NCBI GenBank assembly: GCA_030428405.1
Contig: JAUIEH010000040.1
Location: 1-11,644 of the forward strand
Reading direction: 5' to 3'
Origin: Alphaproteobacteria bacterium
Lineage (GTDB): Bacteria > Pseudomonadota > Alphaproteobacteria > Caulobacterales > Maricaulaceae
DNA: 11,644 bases
A model generated the notes under the pieces. The model saw only the letters and a program-made list of their open reading frames with translations. It did no database searches and had not been told where the DNA came from. The position numbers and the translations under genes were made by a program. Of this stretch, positions 1 through 5,948 are shown in pieces. Position 1 is the first letter of the stretch. Every line of letters starts with the position of its first letter.

Positions 1-1
1 C

Positions 2-178
2 CAATTGCTTGACGAGCAAGGCGTGGCCGTGCGCGCGGGCCAGCATTGCGCTGAACCGCTGATGCGCCGGTTTTCGGCGACGTCGAGCTGCCGGGCGAGC
101 ATTGGGCTTTACAACACGGTCGAGGATGTCGACCTGTTCTTGGACGCTTTCGCCAAAGCGCGCGACATTCTGAGCTGA
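2..178 (+). CDS. sufS: SufS cysteine desulfurase, C-terminal end (5' truncated by window edge)
   Basis: This open frame enters from the left edge and ends with TGA at 176-178, giving the last 58 residues of a PLP-dependent group II cysteine desulfurase. SufS takes sulphur from cysteine as an enzyme-bound persulfide and passes it to the SUF scaffold in the cytoplasm. The visible segment VRAGQHCAEPLM matches the SufS active-site loop; its Cys (codon 47-49) aligns with the persulfide-forming Cys364 of E. coli SufS. The following CRASIGLYNT matches the conserved CRASLAMYNT-type stretch with its Arg, and the rest is the usual C-terminal helix. The next gene, sufT, starts about 9 bases downstream, which fits one operon. 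The PLP-binding lysine lies outside the window. The identification is firm from motifs plus the sufT and sufA neighbours. Confidence 0.93.
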   Translation, partial: QLLDEQGVAVRAGQHCAEPLMRRFSATSSCRASIGLYNTVEDVDLFLDAFAKARDILS

Positions 179-187
179 GACCGCGCT

Positions 188-664
188 GTGACGATGAATG
201 AGGACGAAGCGAGCGAAACGATGAGCGACGCTGATCAACGCGACATCATCAATGTCTCTCCCGCCGGGAACGAGGCGGCGCCTGCGCCTTCTGAAGCTAA
301 GGCGACGCCCCCCTCCGAGACATCAGGCGCGGCCGTCACGCCGTTGACGGAAGAAGAGGTCGCGCGATTCACCGATGCGATCATCGACGCCATCAAGACG
401 GTCTATGACCCCGAAATTCCGGTGAATATTTTCGATCTCGGCTTGATCTACCACGCCGAAATCAGCGACGAGCGCGACGTGACAGTCGACATGACGCTGA
501 CTGCGCCCGGCTGTCCGGTTGCAGGTGAAATGCCGGGCTGGGTGGAAGAGGCGGTGGCCAAGGTCGAGGGCGTGCGCAGCGTGCGCGTCAATATGGTGTT
601 TGATCCGCCCTGGGATATGTCGCGCATGAGCGATGAGGCGCGGCTCGAACTCGGCATGTTCTAG
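188..664 (+). CDS. sufT: SufT, MIP18/DUF59-family Fe-S cluster assembly factor
   Basis: SufT is a small cytoplasmic MIP18-family (DUF59) protein that helps maturation of Fe-S proteins and commonly sits in SUF operons. Counting from the GTG at 188, residues about 55-158 hold the domain: the DPEIPVNIFDLGLIY signature (74-88), MTLTAPGCPVAGEMP with the conserved Cys109, and FDPPWDMSRMSDEARLELGM at the end. The first 50 residues are low-complexity, rich in Ala, Pro, Glu and Ser, and probably disordered. The start is uncertain: GTG 188, ATG 194 and ATG 221 are all in frame, and none has a strong Shine-Dalgarno sequence; a GAGA at 177-180 slightly favours 188. It follows sufS by 9 bases and precedes sufA by 84, so it is very probably co-transcribed. 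The family assignment is secure; the exact client proteins cannot be told from sequence. Confidence 0.93.
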   Translation: MTMNEDEASETMSDADQRDIINVSPAGNEAAPAPSEAKATPPSETSGAAVTPLTEEEVARFTDAIIDAIKTVYDPEIPVNIFDLGLIYHAEISDERDVTVDMTLTAPGCPVAGEMPGWVEEAVAKVEGVRSVRVNMVFDPPWDMSRMSDEARLELGMF

Positions 665-681
665 CCGGTGTAAGCGTAGCA

Positions 682-714
682 GGCGCGCGCCCTTGAACAT
701 GAGGCCGGCGCGCC
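682..714 (+). other. GC-rich inverted repeat between sufT and sufA
   Basis: In the 84-base gap between sufT and sufA, GGCGCGC (682-688) is matched by GCGCGCC (708-714). A second short pairing, CCT (691-693) with AGG (702-704), gives a stem with an internal loop and an 8-base terminal loop. No run of T follows, so it is not a standard intrinsic terminator. It could be a partial terminator, an mRNA-stability element or an attenuator that separates SufA dosage from the upstream genes. The pairing is seen directly; any function is inference. GC-rich DNA produces such palindromes by chance, so confidence is modest. Confidence 0.4.
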
Positions 715-733
715 GCATTTGAGCATCAGAGCT

Positions 734-740
734 TAAGGAG
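734..740 (+). promoter_or_regulatory. Shine-Dalgarno site of sufA
   Basis: TAAGGAG lies 8 bases before the GTG at 749. It is the clearest ribosome-binding site in the window, and it fixes the sufA start at GTG 749. Confidence 0.8.
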
Positions 741-748
741 CATCATTC

Positions 749-1111
749 GTGGCCAATCCAGCGCCGAGCGTCGTCAGCCTGACCGAACGAGCCGCTGCGC
801 GCGTGCGCGAAATCATGGCCGAGCGCGGCCACGGCTATTTGCGCGTGGGCGTCAAGAATGGCGGCTGTGCAGGCATGGAATATGTCATGGACTACGCCGA
901 TGCGCCCGAAAAGCTGGACGAAGTGGCCGAAGATCGCGGCGTTAAAATCCTGATCGACGCCAAGGCGGTTTTGTTTCTGCTCGGCGCGGAGATCGATTTC
1001 GAGGAGACCGCGCTGCATCAGAAATTCGTGTTCTCGAACCCGAACCAGACCGATGCTTGCGGCTGCGGCGTCAGCGTGACGATCACGCCCGCTGTGCGGC
1101 CGGCGACCTAA
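749..1111 (+). CDS. sufA: SufA, A-type (HesB/IscA family) Fe-S cluster carrier
   Basis: This is a 120-residue A-type carrier that receives Fe-S clusters from the SUF scaffold and delivers them to apoproteins in the cytoplasm. The three cluster-ligand cysteines are present: Cys40 in VKNGGCAGMEY, and Cys104 and Cys106 in the C-terminal DACGCGVS motif. Family signatures LTERAAARVREIM near the start and HQKFVFSNPNQTDACGCG near the end are intact, and the length is normal. The GTG start is supported by the TAAGGAG site 8 bases upstream. Its position as last gene after sufS and sufT favours SufA over ErpA or IscA, though the families overlap in sequence. The stop TAA (1109-1111) overlaps the stop of the convergent minus-strand gene. 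The Pro/Ala-containing tail after the CGC motif is slightly longer than usual. Confidence 0.93.
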   Translation: MANPAPSVVSLTERAAARVREIMAERGHGYLRVGVKNGGCAGMEYVMDYADAPEKLDEVAEDRGVKILIDAKAVLFLLGAEIDFEETALHQKFVFSNPNQTDACGCGVSVTITPAVRPAT

Positions 1112-1899
1112 GCAAGCTCGTCCGAACCGCTTTCTAATGCGCTTTCTGAAACGGTTTCGGCCTCCGCCGCTGCTTGTGCGCGCGCGGAGCCGCGGTTCAT
1201 GATGAAGCCGAGAAGCGGTCCGACCACGAAGTAAACCATGCCCGCCCAAACGCCTGCATCGCCGGCGAGCGCTGCGATGAGGGCTGCAAGCAGCGCGACG
1301 ACCACATGAATGAGGCTCGCCTGGATTTCGAGCCGGGTGAGAATGCGCTCAGCCTTGGTCAGACCCAAGGCGTCGGCGCGGCTGGCCGCGTGCGCGTAAA
1401 GCAGCGCGAACACGCCGAACACGGCGGCGTAACCAGCCGAATAAATGGCGGTGAGGCCGCGCGCCTGATCGGCGCTCAATATCGCGCTGACTTCGTCGAA
1501 ACGTCCGGTTACTGACAATGTTAGGAGGTCGACGATGAACAGCGCGAGAAATTTGAGCGGGTAGGCGAACGCCATGACGAGGAACAACAAGACGGCGTTG
1601 ATCAGGCTCGTGCGCGCGTCCTCCAGGTCGTAGCGGCGGAAGAACACATAATGCGAGCGCCACAGGATCAATAAGAGCGCGAAAGCAAACGCCATCGCGC
1701 AGATTTCACGCCACAGCCCCAGAAGCTCTTCAAAATTTGACGGAACGCTCGAGGCGGCGATAAGCGTGAGCGCCATCGCGAAAACGATGTCGGACAGGTT
1801 CTCCACGCGTGAGACTTCGCGTCCGCGCCAGCGAAACAGGCGTTCGCCCTGATCGGATGCAGCAATCTGGCTTCGCATGCCCGCTATTTTGCGGGACAT
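1108..1899 (-). CDS. TMEM175/DUF1211-type integral membrane protein
   Basis: The 263-residue protein begins with a short basic cytoplasmic segment followed by RVENLSDIVFAMALTLI (31-47). This matches the first-helix signature RxxxFSD of the TMEM175/DUF1211 family, with Leu in place of Phe (LSD at 35-37). Hydrophobic stretches follow at roughly 64-81, 98-116, 117-130, 150-170, 195-213 and 215-233, so six or seven membrane helices. The WRSHYVFFRRYD segment (80-91) after helix 2 is also family-like. Bacterial TMEM175 proteins include leak-type K+ channels, but function here is inference, because the filter-lining residues were not checked by alignment. The last 30 residues are Ala, Glu and Ser rich and probably cytoplasmic. 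ATG 1899 gives the longest frame; ATG 1878 is an alternative, and both lie in a stem-loop. The diguanylate cyclase gene ends 36 bases upstream on the same strand. Confidence 0.75.
   Translation of the reverse strand: MSRKIAGMRSQIAASDQGERLFRWRGREVSRVENLSDIVFAMALTLIAASSVPSNFEELLGLWREICAMAFAFALLLILWRSHYVFFRRYDLEDARTSLINAVLLFLVMAFAYPLKFLALFIVDLLTLSVTGRFDEVSAILSADQARGLTAIYSAGYAAVFGVFALLYAHAASRADALGLTKAERILTRLEIQASLIHVVVALLAALIAALAGDAGVWAGMVYFVVGPLLGFIMNRGSARAQAAAEAETVSESALESGSDELA
1122..1160. other. Imperfect inverted repeat just past the sufA stop
   Basis: Bases 1122-1134 (CCGAACCGCTTTC) and 1148-1160 (GAAACGGTTTCGG) are near-complementary, with one single-base bulge in each arm and a 13-base loop. 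The loop region also contains the second copy of a direct repeat, CGCTTTCT at 1128-1135 and 1140-1147. The structure begins 11 bases after the sufA stop, where a terminator would be expected, but it lies inside the 3' coding end of the convergent TMEM175-like gene and lacks a T-run. It is a candidate transcription end for the suf operon. The repeats also encode the Ser/Glu-rich tail of the opposite gene, which could explain them without any regulatory role. Confidence 0.35.
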
Positions 1900-1905
1900 G
1901 CGAAG
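1871..1905 (-). other. Stem-loop covering the start codons of the TMEM175-like gene
   Basis: CTTCGCATGCCCGC (1871-1884) pairs with GCGGGACATGCGAAG (1891-1905): 14 base pairs with one bulged base and a 6-base loop. On the transcribed minus strand one arm holds the ATG ending at 1899 and the other the ATG ending at 1878, so either start would be sequestered if the RNA folds. It lies directly downstream of the diguanylate cyclase stop (1936). No T-run follows, which argues against a plain terminator. The pairing is visible; a role in translation control or mRNA processing is inference. Confidence 0.5.
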
Positions 1906-1935
1906 AGGCGTCGAGTCGACGTCGTTTTGAGCTGA

Positions 1936-3036
1936 TTAAGCGGCGCGCTCTGCAGCGGCGATGTCGCCGCCGTCAATGGTCGTCTGATTGCGGCCGTTCG
2001 ACTTGGAGACATAAAGCGCATTGTCGGCGCGCTCGATGAACTCAAAGGCCGATTCCGCTTCGCGATGCGACGCGATGCCGAGGGAGATGGTCACCGTTCC
2101 GAGCTGCTCATTGGTCGATTTGCGCATCAGCACTTTGCGCTCGACGCTCACGCGGATCTGCTCGGCGGTCGTGTTGGCTTCGTCAAGCGATACGCCCGGC
2201 AGCACGATGGCGAACTCTTCGCCGCCATAACGCGCGACGAGGGCGCCTTCGGGCGCGTGCTTGCTCAAAACGGCTGCGACGAAGCGGATGATCTGGTCGC
2301 CGGTCTGGTGGCCCCAATTATCGTTGAACGACTTGAAGTGGTCGATATCGGCGATGATCAGAGCGGTTTGACCGCCATTCTCGTTTTGAACCGTGCGCTG
2401 AATGAATTCATCGAAGCGCTTGCGATTGGCCACGCCGGTCAAGGCGTCGGTCATGGCCTCTTCGCGCACCTGTTCGAGATTGACGCGCAGGTTTTGGACT
2501 TCGCGCGTGGTCTCCTGCAGCTTGGCTTCAAGCTGGTTCGTATGCGCCTGCATCTTTTGCGTGGCGTCGACGAGTGAAGCGACCATGCGGCGCAGGACGT
2601 CGGGATCGCTCGTCTTTTCGAGTTGGCCCGAAGCGCCTTCCAGCGTCTCGCCATATTCGCGCGTATCGCGGCCGGCGGCCTTCAAGGCGTCAATGGCGTC
2701 GCCAAGCTGGTTCTCAACGTCGCTGCTGTTCGTCGTCAGCGTTTCGGCGAGGGCGCCTTGGGTGCAGTGCTTGGCGTAAAGCTCTTGGCAGTTTTTCGAA
2801 GTGATGCCGTCGCCCGACAGCATCATCTCGTTGAGTTCGCGGGACAGCTCAGGGATTTGTCCGGATGCGTGCGATGCGAAAACGAAATAGTTTTCCGGAG
2901 ACGGCGCAATGCCGTGCCGCTCCATAATCTTCAAGGCGGAGTTGGCGAGGTCTTTTCCGTGCTCGCCGTCAAAAATGGTTCCCACGCTCTCGCCCCGTCT
3001 GCCGTCAACGTCACCAAATGTCCCGATGCGAGGCAC
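1936..3036 (-). CDS. Soluble GGDEF diguanylate cyclase
   Basis: The 366-residue protein would make c-di-GMP from two GTP. The GGDEF domain spans about 193-355: DALTGVANRKRFDEF (197-211), IIADIDHFKSFND with metal-binding Asp230, the active-site loop RYGGEEF with GGEEF at 271-275, and the SLGIA strand (318-322). There is no inhibitory RxxD motif at the usual place (PEGA at 262-265), so classic product inhibition is not expected. The N-terminal 190 residues have no membrane segment. They begin with a helical region containing ALKIMERHGIAPSPENY (34-50), common in alphaproteobacterial GGDEF proteins, and end in a probable coiled coil (about 155-192). Caulobacter DgcB is a candidate homologue, which I cannot confirm. 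GTG 3036 gives the longest frame; GTG 2985, preceded by a purine-rich GGGGCGAGAG, may be the real start. It lies 46 bases downstream of rhlE. Confidence 0.92.
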   Translation of the reverse strand: MPRIGTFGDVDGRRGESVGTIFDGEHGKDLANSALKIMERHGIAPSPENYFVFASHASGQIPELSRELNEMMLSGDGITSKNCQELYAKHCTQGALAETLTTNSSDVENQLGDAIDALKAAGRDTREYGETLEGASGQLEKTSDPDVLRRMVASLVDATQKMQAHTNQLEAKLQETTREVQNLRVNLEQVREEAMTDALTGVANRKRFDEFIQRTVQNENGGQTALIIADIDHFKSFNDNWGHQTGDQIIRFVAAVLSKHAPEGALVARYGGEEFAIVLPGVSLDEANTTAEQIRVSVERKVLMRKSTNEQLGTVTISLGIASHREAESAFEFIERADNALYVSKSNGRNQTTIDGGDIAAAERAA

Positions 3037-3082
3037 CGTAGGGCAATCGTTGAAACAACAGGTTAAGGCTGGGGCTTGAGAG

Positions 3083-4525
3083 TCACGTTTCTCCGGGAAC
3101 CGGACGCAACAGGAACGCCGGCGTGTGGTCGCCGAGGCCGACTACTTCGTGTTCGCGCTCGTTGCCAGACTTGCCGCGCCCGCCGGATCGCTTGGAGTTG
3201 TTGCGCTTTTCAGCGGGTTTTTCCTCGCGCGCGGCCTTGTTTTCGCGCGGCGCTGCGTTTTCGCGCGCGCCTTCCTGCGACTTCGCGCCGCCGCGCCGGC
3301 GACCGCCGCGACGCGACCCGCGCCGGCTGCTCTTGGCTTCCGCAGGCGCATCGTCGGACGCATCCGCAGCGGGCTTTGCGGGCGCATCGGCCTCTTCCGC
3401 GACGCCGAAATCCTTCTCGGGGATTTGCTTCTGAATCAGGCTTTCGATCGCGGCGCGCGCCTTGTTGTCCGCAGGCGTAGCAATCGAAAACGCCACGCCC
3501 GAACGGCCCGCACGGCCCGTGCGGCCGATCCGGTGGACATAGTCTTCCGGGTGGCTCGGCAGGTCGTAATTGAACACATGGCTGACTTCGGGAATGTCGA
3601 GACCGCGCGCGGCGACGTCGCTGGCGATCAACAGCTTGGTTTCGCCGGCCTTGAAGCTCTCAAGCGTTTGCGTGCGCACCGCTTGAGCCAGGTCGCCATG
3701 AATGGGCGCTGCGCCATAGCCGTGACGCGTCAGCGAGCGCGCCACAATGTCGACGTCGCGCTTGCGGTTGCAGAACACGATGGCGGTCTGCGGGTCCGCA
3801 AAGTCGATAGCGGCGCGCAACGCTGCGCGCTTGCTTTTCGGGTCGGAGCCCTGCGTCTTGACGATGAACTGGTCGATCGTCTCCGCGGCCGTCGCCCGGC
3901 GCGCTACTTCGATGCGCACCGGATTGGACAGGAATTGATCCGTGAGCCGCTGAATCTCGGCCGGCATTGTCGCCGAGAAGAACAGGGTCTGGCGCGTGAA
4001 CGGCGTCAACTTGAAGATGCGCTCAATGTCGGGGATGAAGCCCATGTCGAGCATGCGGTCGGCTTCATCGACAACCATGACCTGAACGCCGGTGAGCAAG
4101 AGCTTGCCGCGTTCGAAGTGATCGAGCAGGCGGCCGGGCGTTGCGATCAGCACGTCCACGCCCTGCATCAGCAACCGGTCCTGGTCGCCGAACGAAACGC
4201 CGCCGATCAGCAGCGCCATCGTCAGCTTGTGGTTCTTGCCGTATTTTTCGAAATTGTCCGCGATCTGAGCGGCGAGTTCGCGCGTCGGCGTCAGGATGAG
4301 CGAGCGCGGCATGCGCGCTTTGGGCCGTCCGCGCGAGAGGACTTCGATCATCGGCAGGGTGAAGGAGGCCGTCTTGCCGGTGCCGGTCTGTGCAATGCCG
4401 AGTACGTCGCGCCCCTGCAGGGCGTGGGGAATAGCTTGCTCCTGGATCGGCGTCGGCGTGGTGTAGCCTGACGCGGCGATCGCTTCGAGGAGCGGGGGGC
4501 TCAAGCCCAGGTCGTTAAACGTCAT
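3083..4525 (-). CDS. rhlE: RhlE-type DEAD-box ATP-dependent RNA helicase
   Basis: This 480-residue DEAD-box helicase unwinds short RNA duplexes using ATP; RhlE proteins act in ribosome assembly and RNA turnover, often in the cold. Motifs run in canonical order: Q motif (FNDLG...TPIQEQAIP, 3-33), AQTGTGKT (45-52), PTRELA (80-85), TPGR (129-132), DEAD (153-156), SAT (184-186), FCNRKRDVD (251-259), ASDVAARGLD (301-310) and HRIGRTGRAG (331-340). After residue 375 comes an acidic Ala/Pro linker, then an Arg/Gly/Lys-rich tail (399-455, e.g. RRGSRRGGRRRGG) typical of RNA-binding extensions. A short C-terminal GLGDHTPAFLLRPV follows, of a type I associate with alphaproteobacterial RhlE. ATG 4525 fits the family N-terminus MTFNDLGL. 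It has its own promoter about 70-100 bases upstream and is followed 46 bases on by the diguanylate cyclase gene. Confidence 0.95.
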   Translation of the reverse strand: MTFNDLGLSPPLLEAIAASGYTTPTPIQEQAIPHALQGRDVLGIAQTGTGKTASFTLPMIEVLSRGRPKARMPRSLILTPTRELAAQIADNFEKYGKNHKLTMALLIGGVSFGDQDRLLMQGVDVLIATPGRLLDHFERGKLLLTGVQVMVVDEADRMLDMGFIPDIERIFKLTPFTRQTLFFSATMPAEIQRLTDQFLSNPVRIEVARRATAAETIDQFIVKTQGSDPKSKRAALRAAIDFADPQTAIVFCNRKRDVDIVARSLTRHGYGAAPIHGDLAQAVRTQTLESFKAGETKLLIASDVAARGLDIPEVSHVFNYDLPSHPEDYVHRIGRTGRAGRSGVAFSIATPADNKARAAIESLIQKQIPEKDFGVAEEADAPAKPAADASDDAPAEAKSSRRGSRRGGRRRGGAKSQEGARENAAPRENKAAREEKPAEKRNNSKRSGGRGKSGNEREHEVVGLGDHTPAFLLRPVPGET

Positions 4526-4594
4526 GAAACCTAAATTTTTGAGCGTCGGAATAAGAAATAGCTAAAGGCGCCCCGCGCTCTTCTTTCGTTGCGG

Positions 4595-4622
4595 AACATA
4601 AGAATTGCATTGATTCTGTCAA
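4595..4622 (-). promoter_or_regulatory. Probable sigma70-type promoter of rhlE
   Basis: Reading the minus strand, a perfect -35 hexamer TTGACA (4622 to 4617) is followed after 16 bases by TATGTT (4600 to 4595), a 4/6 match to the -10 box. This lies in the gap between the amidohydrolase stop (4647) and the rhlE ATG (4525). Transcription would begin near 4588 and give a leader of about 60 nucleotides. Overlapping inverted repeats, ATTGA/TCAAT (4609-4623) and AGAAT/ATTCT (4601-4617), cover the -35 box and spacer and might bind a regulator. The leader close to the start codon is A/T-rich. Confidence 0.6.
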
Positions 4623-4646
4623 TCTAAGCCGTGGTTTGACCTGTTC

Positions 4647-5948
4647 TCAGCGCTGTCTCCAGGCCGGCGGCGCATCATTGACGCCCTCGCGCGGCAGATA
4701 GCGGTCCCGAAGGGCGGTTTGCCTTGTCTCCAATGAGGTTTCCGCTCCGTCGATAAAGACGGCGGTCGGCGCTGACATGACTTCCAAGGGGTCGCCGTCC
4801 CAGATGACGACATCGGCGACCTTGCCGCTTTCCAGACTGCCGAAGCGGTCATCGACGCCGAAAATGCGCGCGGGGCTCAGCGAAATGGCTTCGAACGCGG
4901 CGTCCCACTCAAGCCCGCGCGCGACCGCGTTGCCGGCGTGTTGCGGGATGAGACGGACATTGAACGTATCGCCGCTCGATGCGCTTAAGGGCGTGATGGC
5001 GTAGAGGACGCCGGCTTCCTCCAGCGCCAGCACATTGGCGAAATCGGCGCCGACGACATCGAAGGAGGCTGGCAGATTGCGCAACGGATCGACAAGCACC
5101 GGCACATTGGCCGCTGCGATGGCTTCCGCGACCGAGCCGCCTTCGGCCGCGCCCACAAGGATCAGGCGCAGTCCCGGATTGTCGCGCTGAAAGCGCAGGG
5201 CAGCGAGAATGTCGGCGGCGCGGTCGACTTCGATCATCAGCGGCATGCCCTGACGCACCACCGCAACGAGCGCTTCAGCGTCATAGCGGTTGATGGCGTC
5301 GCCGTCTCGCTGCGCGGTGAAGCGGGCGGGATATGCGCGCGCATCGCCGAGCGCTGCGTCCAGAAAAGCCCAGGCGGCGGCGCGTGAGCCGCCGGCGAGC
5401 GCTGCGCCGGACTGATCAAGCGCTGCGAACATGAAAGCGCGTTCTTCAAACAGGCTGTCAAAGCCGCCCGACGTGTCGGCGAGCGCGCCGCGGCCGGCGA
5501 AGATGGACGCGCCGGGCGAGGGCGCGATGGCGACGCGGGTGACGCCTTCAACGCGCGTCGACGGGATCAGCGGCGAGCGCGGATTGAAGGAATTGGCGAC
5601 GTCGAGCGCGGCCGAAAAGGGCGCGGTCGCCGCGGCGCGGTCATCGGCGTCGTCTTCGGAGGCGACTTCGACCAGGCCCAGGCGCGTGAACGGCGAAAAC
5701 AGTCCCGCCGTGACCCACTGGCCCGATGCGTCGATGACGCGCGCGCCCTCGGGCGCTTCGAAATCCTCTGCGGACTCCACCGATGCGATGCGGTCGCCGC
5801 GGATCACCACGACGCCGGGATCGATAATGCCGGCGTCAGCGCCGGTGACGACGCGCCCGCCCGTGATGACGGTGACGTCGCCGCTCTGAGCGAAGGCGGC
5901 GCTGGCCGCGACGAGCGTTAGCGCAATGGCTGAGATCAAGCGGATCAT
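4647..5948 (-). CDS. Exported amidohydrolase-family protein lacking metal ligands (probable pseudoenzyme)
   Basis: The 433-residue protein has a clear signal peptide (MIRLISAIALTLVAASAAFA, cleavage near residue 20, AFA|QS), so it is likely periplasmic. The amidohydrolase framework is recognisable: the N-terminal beta-sandwich strand VITGGRVVTGADAGIIDPG, DGxxI-like RGDRIASVES, the turn SGQWVTAGLFSPFTRLGL (75-92), and the C-terminal SPARIFGVDDRFGSLESGKVADVVIWDGDPLE (358-389). Where active members have HxH (GxxDxHxH), this one has SPFTR. The only histidine in the chain is His337 (PQHAGN), so the binuclear metal site cannot form in the usual way. The substrate is unknown. Its ATG overlaps the stop of the intact paralogue upstream by 4 bases (ATGA), implying translational coupling and perhaps a heteromeric complex. 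The full open length and conserved fold elements argue against a decaying pseudogene. Confidence 0.85.
   Translation of the reverse strand: MIRLISAIALTLVAASAAFAQSGDVTVITGGRVVTGADAGIIDPGVVVIRGDRIASVESAEDFEAPEGARVIDASGQWVTAGLFSPFTRLGLVEVASEDDADDRAAATAPFSAALDVANSFNPRSPLIPSTRVEGVTRVAIAPSPGASIFAGRGALADTSGGFDSLFEERAFMFAALDQSGAALAGGSRAAAWAFLDAALGDARAYPARFTAQRDGDAINRYDAEALVAVVRQGMPLMIEVDRAADILAALRFQRDNPGLRLILVGAAEGGSVAEAIAAANVPVLVDPLRNLPASFDVVGADFANVLALEEAGVLYAITPLSASSGDTFNVRLIPQHAGNAVARGLEWDAAFEAISLSPARIFGVDDRFGSLESGKVADVVIWDGDPLEVMSAPTAVFIDGAETSLETRQTALRDRYLPREGVNDAPPAWRQR

Noticed and set aside
3037..3082. Gap between rhlE and the diguanylate cyclase gene, checked for a terminator or promoter
   Set aside because: No stable hairpin with a T-run and no convincing -35/-10 pair; co-transcription is the simplest reading.
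3125..4471. A 448-residue plus-strand open frame opposite rhlE
   Set aside because: It is a shadow of rhlE caused by GC-rich codon use. The minus-strand protein has every DEAD-box motif, and the plus-strand product shows no recognisable domain or ribosome-binding site.
4647..5948. Degenerate amidohydrolase considered as a decaying pseudogene
   Set aside because: The frame is full-length with an intact signal peptide, no frameshift or internal stop, and a preserved C-terminal family motif and coupling overlap.
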